A stretch of DNA of 64,000 nucleotides, taken from NCBI GenBank assembly GCA_963734575.1, contig CAVTHT010000016.1, forward strand, positions 186,001 through 250,000, read 5' to 3'. Of this stretch, positions 27,466 to 36,603 are shown piece after piece; within the stretch, counting starts at the first letter, position 1; each line of letters begins with the position of its first letter. This stretch comes from CAIWHR01 sp963734575. Its GTDB lineage: Bacteria; Pseudomonadota; Gammaproteobacteria; Burkholderiales; Casimicrobiaceae. A program made the translations under genes and the position numbers. The notes beneath the pieces are model-generated. The model worked only from the letters and a program-made list of their open reading frames with translations, searched no databases and was not told the DNA's origin.

Positions 27466-27738
27466 TCAGGACGGGAGTTCTTCTGGAGCCAGCGCCTTGA
27501 TGGAAAGCGCATGGATCGGATACGGCAGCAGGTCGCCCACCTGGCGGTAGACGCGTTCGTGCCGCTTCACTCGGGGAAGCCCGGAAAAGGCCTCTGACAC
27601 GATCATCACCGAAAAGTGCCGTGCCCCGTTCGCCGCGCCGGCGTGCCCGACGTGGCGCGCGCTGTCGTCGGTGATCTCGAGCACCGCGGGCTGAAGGCCT
27701 GCGAGTCGCTCCCGCAGCACGGTTGCGACGTCGGTCAT
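27466..27738 (-). CDS. bolA: BolA family protein
   Basis: BolA proteins are small Fe-S-related regulators that pair with monothiol glutaredoxins. The 90-aa product has the class II KH-like BolA core: VGHAGAANGARHFSVMIVSEAF with the cluster-ligand His, and the C-terminal RHERVYRQVGDLL, with another conserved His. The start at 27738 makes an ATGA overlap with the yciB stop, giving the conserved yciB-bolA-parvulin order common in betaproteobacteria. Confidence 0.95.
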   Translation of the reverse strand: MTDVATVLRERLAGLQPAVLEITDDSARHVGHAGAANGARHFSVMIVSEAFSGLPRVKRHERVYRQVGDLLPYPIHALSIKALAPEELPS

Positions 27739-28268
27739 CGGGCTTCTTCGACCACGTAACGCGCCAGCACGGCTCCCTGAGCCACGGCGAAGATCAGGAA
27801 GAGGCCGATGCCGCCCCAGACCTTGAAATTCACCCAGGTTTCGGTCGAGTAATGAAACGCGACGTACCAGTTGGCGACGCCCATGAAGGCGAAGAAGGCG
27901 ACCCACGCCCACGTGAGGCCGGCCCACACGGAATCAGGCAGCTCGATGCCCTTCATGAGGCCCGCAAGGAGGTTCTTGCCGAACACGGCGCGACCCACCA
28001 GCAGGGTCACGCCGAACAGCGCATACAGCACCGTCGGCTTCCACTTGATGAAGGTCTCGTCGTGCAGGATCAGCGTCGCACCACCGAAGATGGCGATGAT
28101 GGCGAACGACAGCCAATGCACTGGCTGGATGCGCCGGCCGGAGAAGTGCAGCCACGCGATCTGCCCCACCGACGCCGCGATGGCGACCGCGGTCGCCACG
28201 TAGATGCCCTGCCACTTGAACGCGACGAAGAAGAGGACGAGGGGGAAATAGTCCGCCAGAAATTGCAT
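27735..28268 (-). CDS. yciB: Inner-membrane septation/envelope protein YciB (IspZ)
   Basis: YciB is a five-TM inner-membrane protein linked to septation and envelope maintenance. The 177-aa sequence has the diagnostic N-terminus FLADYFPLVLFFVAFKW, the KWKPTVLYALFGVTLL segment, and GKNLLAGLMKGIELPD, plus the C-terminal FNFW-like VNFKVWGGIGLF. It overlaps bolA by four bases. A short AT-rich stretch (TTGATTATAT) upstream at ~28273-28282 may contain a promoter element. Confidence 0.95.
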   Translation of the reverse strand: MQFLADYFPLVLFFVAFKWQGIYVATAVAIAASVGQIAWLHFSGRRIQPVHWLSFAIIAIFGGATLILHDETFIKWKPTVLYALFGVTLLVGRAVFGKNLLAGLMKGIELPDSVWAGLTWAWVAFFAFMGVANWYVAFHYSTETWVNFKVWGGIGLFLIFAVAQGAVLARYVVEEAR

Positions 28269-28315
28269 AACCGTTGATTATATCAGCTGGGCCATCCCCG
28301 GCGGACGCCTCCTTT

Positions 28316-29371
28316 TCAGGCCTCGGCAAGCTCGGCGCCGGCCTCGCCCTCGAAGTGCGTCGCGATGGCGCGCGCGCGGCGGCCGCGGTCAATCAACCAG
28401 CGCACCAGCTCGTCCCGGTACCCGTGCGTGACCCATGTCTCCTCCGGAGCCGCGGCCTCGATCGCGGTGTTCAGACCGTCCCAGTCCGCGTGATCCGACA
28501 GCGCGAAGCCTCGGTCGTAGTTGGCCCGGCGGCGCATGCCGCGAATGGCCATCCAGCCGGAGGCGAAAGCGGCGCTGAAAGGCACGAAGCGCCGCATCCA
28601 GCGACTGCCGCCGGCAGAAGGCGGGGCGAGCACGAGCGCCTCGTGCCATCGCGTGTCCGCCGGAGCTTCGCCCACCGGCAGGGTCGGCGGCAGGTCGATG
28701 CCGGCGAGCCGATACGCCGCATTCATGCGCTCGACGGCACCGTGACAGAAAATGGGCCCGGGCAGCACGCCGGCGTAATGGTGCGCGAGACCGACGAGCA
28801 CACGTTGTGCCTTGCCGAGCGCGTAGGCGAACAGCACACTCGCCTGGCCTTCCGCACGATTGGCTTCCCACCAGGCGGCGATGCCGGCAATCGTCTCGCC
28901 GGGAGGGTCCCACCGGTAGATCGGCAGTCCGAACGTCGACTCCGTGACCAGCACGTCGCAGCGCACGGGCTCGAACGGCGCGCACGTGGGGTCGGGCGCG
29001 AGCTTGTAATCACCCGTGACCACCCACACGCGTCCCGCATCGCTGATGCGGATCTGCGCGCTACCGAGCACGTGGCCCGCAGGATGGAACGACACCTCCA
29101 CGTCACCGATGCGGCGTCGCTCCGCGTACTCGACCGTCTCGATGGTCGCGTCGGGTGGCAACCGGTTGGCGAGGAGCGGCAGTCCCGCACGGGTAGCGAG
29201 ATACGCGGCACTGCCGCCGCGCGCGTGATCGCCATGCGCATGCGTGATCAACGCGCGCTCGACCGGACGCCAGGGGTCGATATGGAAGCGACCCGGCGGG
29301 CAGTAAAGTCCCGCTTCGGTGAGCGTGAGCGTGCACCGCGGGTCCTCGGGATTTGCCGGCGTGTACGGCAC
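28316..29371 (-). CDS. Ligase-associated DNA exonuclease (MBL-fold)
   Basis: This metallo-beta-lactamase-fold nuclease has 351 aa and resembles the exonuclease usually encoded with an ATP-dependent DNA ligase and an Lhr-like helicase. Metal ligands are visible in THAHGDHARGG and in HPAGHVLGSAQI, with TGDYK and TESTFGLP following; the C-terminus has FALSDHADW. The start is GTG 29371, one base from the ampD stop, since no ATG fits. No ligase or helicase gene is beside it, so its use in repair here is uncertain. Confidence 0.85.
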   Translation of the reverse strand: MPYTPANPEDPRCTLTLTEAGLYCPPGRFHIDPWRPVERALITHAHGDHARGGSAAYLATRAGLPLLANRLPPDATIETVEYAERRRIGDVEVSFHPAGHVLGSAQIRISDAGRVWVVTGDYKLAPDPTCAPFEPVRCDVLVTESTFGLPIYRWDPPGETIAGIAAWWEANRAEGQASVLFAYALGKAQRVLVGLAHHYAGVLPGPIFCHGAVERMNAAYRLAGIDLPPTLPVGEAPADTRWHEALVLAPPSAGGSRWMRRFVPFSAAFASGWMAIRGMRRRANYDRGFALSDHADWDGLNTAIEAAAPEETWVTHGYRDELVRWLIDRGRRARAIATHFEGEAGAELAEA

Positions 29372-29372
29372 C

Positions 29373-29951
29373 TCAGGTCCGCGTGGATGACGCCGCGCGC
29401 GAACGCAACGCAACTTTGCTGAGCACCGCGTTCCAATCGAAGGTCGGACCGGGATCGGTCTTGCGCCCGGGCGCGATGTCGCTGTGACCGGTGAGGCCGG
29501 CGATGGGGTAGCGCTTCGCGAGGGCGCGCGCGAGACGGACCAGCATGCGGTACTGCGCACCGGTGTAGCGCACGTCGTCGGCGCCCTCGAGCTCGATGCC
29601 GATCGAGAAATCGTTGCAGCGTTCCCGTCCGCACCAGCTCGACGCGCCGGCATGCCACGCACGCATCGCGCAGGGTACGAACTGCACCAGCTCGCCATCG
29701 CGGCGGATCAGGAAATGCGCGCTCACCCGCAGGTTGGCGATGGTGGCGAAGTACGGATGTGCGGCCGGGTCGAGACGGTTGGTGAACAGCGCCTCGATGG
29801 ACGAATCGCCGAAGCGACCCGGGGGCAGCGAGATGCCGTGCACCACCAGCAGCGTGATGTCTTCAGGATCGGGGCGCGCGTCGCAATTGGGTGAAGGGGC
29901 CTGCCGGGCAATGTTCGCGCGACCGACGGCATCGATGGTCAGGCGCGGCAT
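29373..29951 (-). CDS. ampD: 1,6-anhydro-N-acetylmuramyl-L-alanine amidase AmpD
   Basis: AmpD is the cytoplasmic zinc amidase that recycles muropeptides and thereby controls AmpR-type beta-lactamase induction. The 192-aa protein shows zinc ligands His38 (VVHGISLP), His156 (LTGHSDIAPGRKTDPG) and Asp166, with catalytic Glu120 in SIGIELEG. There is no signal peptide, as expected for AmpD rather than AmiD. The exonuclease gene follows after one base. No ampE, ampR or ampC lies in the window. Confidence 0.95.
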   Translation of the reverse strand: MPRLTIDAVGRANIARQAPSPNCDARPDPEDITLLVVHGISLPPGRFGDSSIEALFTNRLDPAAHPYFATIANLRVSAHFLIRRDGELVQFVPCAMRAWHAGASSWCGRERCNDFSIGIELEGADDVRYTGAQYRMLVRLARALAKRYPIAGLTGHSDIAPGRKTDPGPTFDWNAVLSKVALRSRAASSTRT

Positions 29952-30182
29952 CGGCGGAGCGGCGAGGCGGCAGCGACGCCGCGCGTCCGAAGGGTAGTGG
30001 AACGTTACGCAGGAATTGCATCACGGAGTCTCGCGTCATCTTTGCGGCGCGCGAAGGAGGATAGCATTGGCAATGCGCCCGAGTCGTGACGCTTACCTGC
30101 GCGCTGTTCGCACGTCGTCGGTGCGGCGCGCGGCCCGGGCACGATGCGGCATCATGCGCGTCGGACGATCGGCGGAGTGTTC

Positions 30183-30671
30183 ATGAAGAGTTACGTCAGC
30201 GAAATCCTGGGCCCCGAGGAACGACTGCTGTATTCGGGACGTGTCAGCATGATGGCCATCCTGCCTTCGCTCGCAGGCGGCGTGGTGATGATCATCGTCG
30301 GCGTGGGCCTGACCGTAACTGCCGGACCGGTCGGTCTCGCCTTGTCGGTCCTCGGCGTGCTGTGGCTCGCTGCGGCGCTCATCCGGCGCAATGCGACCGA
30401 GCTTGCAGTCACGGACCGGCGCGTGATCGCCAAGTTCGGGTTCATACGGCGCAGCACCGTCGAGCTCAATCTCGCCAAGGTCGAAAGCATCCGCGTCGAG
30501 CAGACCGTGATGGGTCGCATCTTCAACTATGGGTCGATCATCGTGACCGGCACCGGCTCGACGATGGACCCGATCGCCTTCATCTCCGATCCGATCCGCT
30601 TTCGCCAGGCGGTGCAGTCGGCAACCGATGCCATGCAGGGCGTCGGTCGCAGCGTCCCGGCGCGCGGGTAG
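30183..30671 (+). CDS. PH-domain (bPH_2) membrane protein
   Basis: The 162-residue protein has two adjacent transmembrane helices (about residues 22-65) followed by a bacterial pleckstrin-like domain with the hallmark LAVTDRRVIAKFGFIRRSTVELNLAKVES and YGSIIVTGTG. It resembles YdbS/YdbT- and YokE-type proteins, whose roles are poorly defined. The start ATG 30183 was preferred over an in-frame upstream ATG because the extension is Arg/His-rich and weakly supported. It is divergent from ampD across 231 bases with no other gene. Confidence 0.85.
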   Translation: MKSYVSEILGPEERLLYSGRVSMMAILPSLAGGVVMIIVGVGLTVTAGPVGLALSVLGVLWLAAALIRRNATELAVTDRRVIAKFGFIRRSTVELNLAKVESIRVEQTVMGRIFNYGSIIVTGTGSTMDPIAFISDPIRFRQAVQSATDAMQGVGRSVPARG

Positions 30672-30726
30672 ACGCACGCACGCGGAATAACCGCGCATCA
30701 CCAACCGTTCACTCCGACGTCGCCGC

Positions 30727-30747
30727 CGACGAAGTCACGCTTCGTCG
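30727..30747 (+). terminator. Hairpin without T tract after the PH-domain gene
   Basis: A perfect 8-bp stem (CGACGAAG / CTTCGTCG) with a 5-base loop lies 56 bases past the PH-domain stop and 81 bases before the next start. There is no T run, so it may be a weak terminator or an mRNA-end stabiliser; an operator role cannot be excluded. Confidence 0.4.
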
Positions 30748-30827
30748 ATCGGTTCCGCTGCGCTCGGAGTCGCCACTACGCGGGTGTTCGAGCGCGTCCA
30801 TCTTCCTGCACGTTGGAGGCACCTCTC

Positions 30828-31346
30828 ATGCACACCGTGAATCGCAAGCTCGCAGTGACCATTGGCGCGGCAGTCGCGGCCGTCTTCAGCAACGCAGCCC
30901 TCGCGGATTCGAGCGACACCGCGCGCTGGGCCACGGTGATCGGGATCATGCAGGCGGGCAATCTCGTCGGCAGCGGCACGGGACAGGTGGCTGGCGGTGG
31001 CCAGCCATGGTCGACGCTCGGTGGTCACGCCAGCATCGATCTGCGCAGCGGGCGCGTGGATTTCGAAGTGCGCGGACTCGTTCTTGCAGGCGGCAACGGC
31101 ATCGGTACACCGGCGGCGATCACACAGGTCAAGGGAACGCTGGTGTGCGATACGGACGGGAGCGCCGGTGGCGGCAATTCAGTGCTGGTGGACACTCCGC
31201 TGGTCGCGCTGGACGAAAGCGGCGATGCACGCTTCAACGGAAACGTCGGGCCGTTGCCTGCCGTGTGCTCGGCCGAGTCCGATATTGCGTTCCTTGTTCG
31301 CATCTCCGCGGGTCGGTGGATTGCCAACGGCGCAGTGTTGCGTTGA
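30828..31346 (+). CDS. Secreted protein of unknown function
   Basis: A signal peptide (residues 1-27, ending SNAALA) precedes a ~145-residue mature beta-rich, Gly-rich domain with two cysteines (TLVCDTDG and PAVCSAES) that could form a disulfide. I do not recognise the family. A TTGGAGG ribosome-binding site supports ATG 30828 over the in-frame start 15 bases upstream. Its 3' end is convergent with the molybdopterin oxidoreductase. Function is unknown. Confidence 0.75.
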   Translation: MHTVNRKLAVTIGAAVAAVFSNAALADSSDTARWATVIGIMQAGNLVGSGTGQVAGGGQPWSTLGGHASIDLRSGRVDFEVRGLVLAGGNGIGTPAAITQVKGTLVCDTDGSAGGGNSVLVDTPLVALDESGDARFNGNVGPLPAVCSAESDIAFLVRISAGRWIANGAVLR

Positions 31347-31400
31347 ACACGCCGTCCGGGCGCGTAGTGCCGATCCGGAGGCGATGGCGGCGGTGACGGC

Positions 31401-31985
31401 TTAACTCGCGCGAACGTCGATGTGGTACAGACCCCATGGGCAGTTCGCGAATCGTGCCGCGACGGCTTCGCCGCAGCCTCGGGAAAGCGGTCCGCGTCGT
31501 AGACCGCCCAGAGCGGACCGAGTCCGCCCAGCGCGAGGGGTTGATCGTCGCGATGCGTCGCCACGATGAACGCGTACCTCAGCGCGTGCGCCCAGGTCAT
31601 CGTGGGCGCGTAGCCATCCACGGCACGAAGCGCGAGCACGGCGGAGTCCGATGGACGTACCCCGGCCGCGCGCAGCACGTCGGTCAGCAGCGGGCCGCGC
31701 AGGCGGTGAGGCTTGCCGTCGTACTCGAGCGTCGGCTCGATGGTTCGGGTTGGCAGCGCCGCGAGGCGCGTCCATTCCATGACGTACGCAGCCGTGAACT
31801 TGACGCCGTGCTTCGACATGAGCACGTCGAATGCAGGATCGAATGGTGCGCGATTCGATTTCGCGATTGCACCCGTGACCGTGAGGACCACGGGGCCCGG
31901 CGGCGCCAGCGGCGGGTTTTGCCTGCGCCGCCACCGGCCATGCAGCAGCGGCAGCCAGGGATGCTACGAATTCGCGTTTGTGCAT
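31401..31985 (-). CDS. Small periplasmic molybdopterin-dependent oxidoreductase (two frame breaks)
   Basis: The product belongs to the oxidoreductase molybdopterin-binding domain family (sulfite-oxidase/YedY-like fold), in a short form of ~194 aa. A signal peptide ends at VAAQA. After a break at the C run around 31914-31916 the next frame reads VVLTVTGAIAKSN, then GPLLTDVLRAAGV, ALRAVDGYAPTMTW and PLALGGLGPLWAVYD. A second break near 31450 returns to RFANCPWGLYHIDV. One insertion plus one deletion, both in C runs, reconcile it. No membrane cytochrome partner is adjacent. It is a possible user of the cofactor made by mobB and moaDE. Confidence 0.75.
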   Translation of the reverse strand: MHKREFVASLAAAAAWPVAAQAKPAAGAAGPRGPHGHGCNREIESRTIRSCIRRAHVEARRQVHGCVRHGMDAPRGAANPNHRADARVRRQASPPARPAADRRAARGRGTSIGLRRARASCRGWLRAHDDLGARAEVRVHRGDASRRSTPRAGRTRSALGGLRRGPLSRGCGEAVAARFANCPWGLYHIDVRAS

Positions 31986-32297
31986 GGCGATGGTCTCTGG
32001 CGGATGTGGGGCAGCTCGATCGAATAAGTTCCCAGCGCGCGACTGCAGCGATGCGGATCGCGTCGAGAAGTGGCAGCGTGAATCATCGCACGAGCGAGCT
32101 CGGACCAGCGCGCGGCGCCGCCCGCGTGACGATCTGCGGTGGATCGACTGCGTGCGCTTGGCGCGTATCCAAAGGCAGCGGTTTATACTCGAACTGGCAG
32201 CGCGGTTGCGTGCCTGCACCGTTGATTTTCTTTCCACGCCTCAGCCTTCAGTCCGTCGCGAGTGTTTCGCTCGATCGGATAAGGGGCCGCATTGTGA

Positions 32298-33377
32298 ATG
32301 AAGAACTCGAAAAATCGAATGCGTGACCTGGATGCGTCCGGGCGTGAGTGCACCGGGCCCCTGGCTTCACGGCGACAGGCGTTGCGCGCGCTGGCAGCAG
32401 CGTCCGCGCAGGGCGCTTTCGCCTTGCCGCGCATCGCGCTCGGCGTGGCGGTGCTTCCAGGCGCGGCATTGGGCGCCGCAAGCTGGCCGTCGCGGCCCAT
32501 TCGCCTGCTGGTCCCGTTCCCACCTGCCGGCTCGACCGACATTCTGGCGCGCGAGATCGGGCTCAAGCTGCAGGAAGCGCTCGGGCAGACGGTCGTGATC
32601 GACAACAAGCCCGGTGCGGGAGGCTCGATCGGTTCCACCGAAGCAGCGCGCGCGGCGCCGGACGGCTACACCCTGCTCATGGGGCACATCGGCACGCTCG
32701 CGGTCAACCCGTCGCTGTATGCAAAGCTTCCCTACGATCCCCTGACGAGCTTCGCGCCGGTCGCCATGATCGCGCGCGTTCCCAACGTGCTGGTGGTCAA
32801 TCCTCAGGTGCCGGCAAAGGACGTTCGCGAGCTCATCGCGCTTGCGAAGGCGCGTCCAGGCGAGCTTCGCTACGCGTCCGGCGGCAACGGGAGCGCCGCA
32901 CATCTCGCCATGGAGTACTTCAAGCTGCGCGCGGGCGTGGACATCGTTCACGTACCGTACCGCGGCACCGCGCCGGCCGTCACCGATGTGCTCGGAGGAC
33001 AGGTCGAGATGATCATGACCGGCGTTCCTGCCGTCCAGCAACAGGTGAAGTCGGGCAAGCTGCGGGCGCTCGGCGTTTCGAGCCGTTCACCCGTCGCCGC
33101 GATGCCGTCCGTGCCGACGATCGCCGCAACCGTTCCCGATTTCGAGGCGATCCAGTGGTACGGCATCGTTGTGCCGGCCGGGACGCCATCGATGATCGTC
33201 GAGCGCCTCAATGCCGAAATCAATCGTGCCCTCGCCACCGAGACGCTCAAGGCGCGATTGGAAGTCGAGGGCGCCGAGGCCGCGCCGGATTCCCCAGCCG
33301 CTTTCGGCGCCTTGATCAGCAGCGAGATCGCGCGGTGGAAGCCGGTCGTCGAGCGCGCGAACATGCGTCCGGAATGA
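32298..33377 (+). CDS. Bug-family tripartite tricarboxylate transporter receptor
   Basis: This is a periplasmic solute receptor of the TctC/Bug family, 359 aa. The signal region has SRRQAL, which may be a twin-arginine motif, and a hydrophobic stretch to about residue 60. The mature part is typical: SWPSRPIRLLVPFPPAGSTD, VVIDNKPGAGGSIG, ARAAPDGYTLLMG, VPYRGTAPAVTDVLGGQV and GVSSRSPVAAMPSVPT. Bug genes are often orphans in betaproteobacteria; TctAB at 24.3-26.3 kb could be its membrane partner, which is an inference. Confidence 0.93.
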   Translation: MKNSKNRMRDLDASGRECTGPLASRRQALRALAAASAQGAFALPRIALGVAVLPGAALGAASWPSRPIRLLVPFPPAGSTDILAREIGLKLQEALGQTVVIDNKPGAGGSIGSTEAARAAPDGYTLLMGHIGTLAVNPSLYAKLPYDPLTSFAPVAMIARVPNVLVVNPQVPAKDVRELIALAKARPGELRYASGGNGSAAHLAMEYFKLRAGVDIVHVPYRGTAPAVTDVLGGQVEMIMTGVPAVQQQVKSGKLRALGVSSRSPVAAMPSVPTIAATVPDFEAIQWYGIVVPAGTPSMIVERLNAEINRALATETLKARLEVEGAEAAPDSPAAFGALISSEIARWKPVVERANMRPE

Positions 33378-33525
33378 ACCCGGGCACGCGCCGACACCGT
33401 CCGTGAACGGAACGACCACCGGCTTCGCGCGGCGCGAGGTGTTCGCCGGCGCGACGAGATACCACCAGAACGATGCATCTTATCCGGGGTGTCCGGGCCT
33501 CCCGGCGTTGCGTTTCGAATGGCGC

Positions 33526-34866
33526 CTACTTGATGCCCAGCCTTTCCATCCGGTAACGCATGGCGCGGAACGTGATCCCCAGCAGCTTCGCCGCCGCCGT
33601 GCGGTTGTAACGCGTCTTCTCGAGCGCCTCGTTGATGGCAGCGCGCTCGACGCGGTCGAGATAGTCCTGCAGCGGCCACTTGTCGCCGGCCGTGATCGGG
33701 CCGTCGGATTCGTCCTGCACCGGCGTGAGATGCAGGTCGTCGGCGGTCACCCGCGCCGGATTCGCGGCGAGGGACAGTCCTCGCTCGAGGATGTTCTCGA
33801 GCTCGCGCACGTTGCCCGGGAACGGATAGCGCTCGAGCGCGGCGATCGCTTCGGCATCGAGGCGCGCTTCGACGCCGCCGCGCGTGAGCCGCGCCAGGAT
33901 GGCGTTGGCGATGGGCGGAATGTCCTCGCGCATTTCGCGCAGGCTGGGCATCGCTAGCTCGATCACGTGCAGGCGGTAGTAGAGGTCCTGGCGGAAGTCC
34001 CCCGATTCCACGAGTCCGGCGAGCTTCTTGTGCGTCGCGCTGATGATGCGCACATCGACGGGCTCTTCCTGCGTCGAGCCGACCTTGCGCACCTTCTTTT
34101 CCTGGATGGCGCGCAGGAGCTTCACCTGCATCGCGAGCGGCAGGTCGGCGACCTCGTCGAGGAAGAGCGTGCCGCCGTTGGCGGCCTGGAAGAAGCCGTC
34201 GCGATCGGCCTCGGCGCCGGTGAACGCACCGCGCCGGTAGCCGAAGAACTCGCTCTCCATCAGGTTCTCGGGAATCGCGCCGCAGTTCACCGCCACGAAC
34301 GGCAGCTCGCTGCGCGCACCGAGCGCGTGGATGAGGCGCGCGGCGAGCTCCTTGCCGCTGCCCGATTCGCCGTTGATGAAGACCGGCGCCTGGCTCTTGG
34401 CGAGACGGTCGATCATCGTGCGCACCTGCTGCATCGCAGGCGAGTCGCCCAGCAGCTGATAGCTCGAGGTGGGTTGCGGCTTCTCGGGCACCTTGAGCGC
34501 CTGCTTCACGAGCGCGCGCAGCTGCTCGAGCGCAACGGGCTTCGCGAGATAGTCGAACGCGCCGGCCTTGAGCGCCGCAACGGCATTCTCCGTGCTGCCG
34601 TACGCAGTGATGACGGCTGCGGGAACGTCCAGTCCGCGGTCGGTGATGGTCTGCACGACCTCGAGGCCCGTGCCGTCCGGCAGGCGCCAGTCGGTCAGGC
34701 ACAGGTCGAAGGGCTCCTGCTCGAGCAGGCGCTTCGCCTGCGCAACGGTTTCGGCACGGGTGGTGTCGAGCCCCATGCGGGTGAGCGTGAGCTCGAGGAG
34801 CTCGAGCAGATCGGGCTCGTCGTCGACGAGCAGGACCTTGGGCTGGCCGCGGATCTTGCGTGACAT
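33526..34866 (-). CDS. pilR: Sigma-54-dependent response regulator PilR
   Basis: This NtrC-type activator (446 aa) normally drives pilin transcription with RpoN. The receiver domain has VLLVDDEPD, phospho-Asp in LCLTDWRLPD and Lys in LAKPVAL. The AAA+ core has Walker A GESGSGKE, the sigma-54-contacting GAFTGA loop, Walker B GGTLFLDEVADL and the arginine-finger region FRQDLYYRLHV. The C-terminal Fis-like helix-turn-helix AAKLLGITFRAMRYRMERLG matches PilR. pilS is immediately upstream on the same strand. No pilA is in the window. Confidence 0.94.
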   Translation of the reverse strand: MSRKIRGQPKVLLVDDEPDLLELLELTLTRMGLDTTRAETVAQAKRLLEQEPFDLCLTDWRLPDGTGLEVVQTITDRGLDVPAAVITAYGSTENAVAALKAGAFDYLAKPVALEQLRALVKQALKVPEKPQPTSSYQLLGDSPAMQQVRTMIDRLAKSQAPVFINGESGSGKELAARLIHALGARSELPFVAVNCGAIPENLMESEFFGYRRGAFTGAEADRDGFFQAANGGTLFLDEVADLPLAMQVKLLRAIQEKKVRKVGSTQEEPVDVRIISATHKKLAGLVESGDFRQDLYYRLHVIELAMPSLREMREDIPPIANAILARLTRGGVEARLDAEAIAALERYPFPGNVRELENILERGLSLAANPARVTADDLHLTPVQDESDGPITAGDKWPLQDYLDRVERAAINEALEKTRYNRTAAAKLLGITFRAMRYRMERLGIK

Positions 34867-34921
34867 GTTGGTGGCGTCCTTGGTGGTCTGTGACGTGCCG
34901 ATGGTCGATGCAGGCCCGACG

Positions 34922-36583
34922 TCAGTGCCTGCGGCCGGGCTTTGCGGCCCGCTTGAGGGTCAGGCGGAAGTGCGCGCCGGGCGTCTTGGGCAGCAGCTCG
35001 AGCGCGGCGCCATTGGCGTCGGCGAGCTCGCGTGCGATGTAGAGACCGAGCCCGGTGCCGCCGGGCCGCGTCGTGAAGAAGGGTTCGAAGATCTGGCTGC
35101 GCAGCTCAGCGGGAACGCCGGGACCATCATCGCTCATCTCGCAGATGATCGCGTCGCCCATGTATCCCGGGCGTGCGGCGATGCGGATGCTGCGCTCCTT
35201 CTTCTGGCAGTGCTGCCAGGCGTTGCGCACGAGGTTCCACACGATCTGGTTGAGATGGCCGCGGTCGAAGATGACCTGCAGGTCCTCGGAGATGAGGATG
35301 ATGATCGCGCCCTGCGGGATGTTCTCGGCCTGCACGATCTCGTCGACGAGCGCGCGCATGAAATCGGCGGCGACGATGGCCTCCGGCTGCTGCCGGTCGC
35401 GGCGGTTGAGCTGCAGCACCTCGCCGACGATGCGATCGATGCGCTTCGCGTTGTTGCGGATCATGGACAGGAGGCGCTGGCCTTCGGGTGCCACCGCCTG
35501 GTCCTCGTCGAGCAGCTGCGCGGCCTGGTTGATGGCGGACAACGGATTGCGCACCTCGTGCGCGATGGATGCCGTCAGCCGGCCCATCGCGGCGAGCTTC
35601 ATCTGCTGTGCTTCCGTCTGCGCACGTCCGAGATCCTCGAGGTAGATGAGCGTGCCGCCGTTGAGGCCGGAGCCGATCCGCACGAGACGCACGCGCAGCA
35701 GCCGCTGCGTCGGCTCGACCTTGAACGGCGGCAGCGGCTCGTTGAAGTCCTCCTGCCAGCGCCGCCAGTAGTCGTGCAGGGTCGAGGAGAACTCGGCGAG
35801 GCGCATGCCGCCGCGCATGCGGCCGAAGCCCCCGAGCAGACGTGTCACCTGGGCGTTGTGCCCGCGCACCACGCCATTGAGATCCACCACCAGCACGCCG
35901 TCCTGCATGTCCTGGATGATGAGACGGTTCACCTGCTCAAGATTTGCGACGTCGATTCCGCGTTGCGCGGCGAGGTCTTCCGAGGCCTGGGTATAGCGCC
36001 CGAGCGCCACGGCGATGCCCACCGTCGCGAAGAAGCCGAAGCCGATCAGCCCGGTCTGGAAGGGCTGTGCGCCGCCGATCTGTCCCTCGATCAGGCGGTA
36101 GACATCCATGCCGAGCAGCACGAACGTCGCCAGTGCTGCATGGAAGAACGCCGTGCGCGTGCGCAGCAGCCAGCCGCTCGCTGCCAGTTGCGGGAACAGC
36201 AGGATCGGCAGCGAGCCTCCGGTGCCGCCGCCTGCAACCATCACGGTGGCGATGAAGATCACGTCCCCGGCGAGGAGCGTCGAGACGAGCGATGGCGCCG
36301 GCAGTGCGACGGGCTCGCGCTGGATCCACCAGAACGAGGCGAGACCGTAGATGAAATACAGACCGGCCGCCGTGATGAACGTGTTCGGCGCCGCGATGCC
36401 GAGCACCTTGAGGTCGAGCAGCAGCGCGGTGCCGAGCAGCACCGCACCGCAGATCGCGCGATAGAGGCCGACGATCCACAGGATGCGGCGCCCGGAATCG
36501 TTGAGCGACAGCGGCGCCGTCGGCGGCTCGAACGGCGGCGCGGCGGGACTTGGGCGAGGGGGCGCTTGCATGGGCTCGGTCAT
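34922..36583 (-). CDS. pilS: Sensor histidine kinase PilS
   Basis: This inner-membrane sensor kinase (553 aa) is paired with PilR. Six hydrophobic helices occupy about residues 35-205, followed by a PAS domain (QDMQDGVLVVDLNG) and a HisKA H-box with the phospho-His in ASIAHEVRNPLSAINQA. The ATPase domain has VWNLVRNAWQHC (N box), DDGPGVP (G1), FEPFFTTRPGGTGLGLYIARE (F/G2). All catalytic motifs are intact. It is 55 bases upstream of pilR and 20 bases downstream of the PP0621-like gene, in one minus-strand operon. Confidence 0.94.
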   Translation of the reverse strand: MTEPMQAPPRPSPAAPPFEPPTAPLSLNDSGRRILWIVGLYRAICGAVLLGTALLLDLKVLGIAAPNTFITAAGLYFIYGLASFWWIQREPVALPAPSLVSTLLAGDVIFIATVMVAGGGTGGSLPILLFPQLAASGWLLRTRTAFFHAALATFVLLGMDVYRLIEGQIGGAQPFQTGLIGFGFFATVGIAVALGRYTQASEDLAAQRGIDVANLEQVNRLIIQDMQDGVLVVDLNGVVRGHNAQVTRLLGGFGRMRGGMRLAEFSSTLHDYWRRWQEDFNEPLPPFKVEPTQRLLRVRLVRIGSGLNGGTLIYLEDLGRAQTEAQQMKLAAMGRLTASIAHEVRNPLSAINQAAQLLDEDQAVAPEGQRLLSMIRNNAKRIDRIVGEVLQLNRRDRQQPEAIVAADFMRALVDEIVQAENIPQGAIIILISEDLQVIFDRGHLNQIVWNLVRNAWQHCQKKERSIRIAARPGYMGDAIICEMSDDGPGVPAELRSQIFEPFFTTRPGGTGLGLYIARELADANGAALELLPKTPGAHFRLTLKRAAKPGRRH

Positions 36584-36603
36584 GGTCGCGAGCGGACGGG
36601 CGC

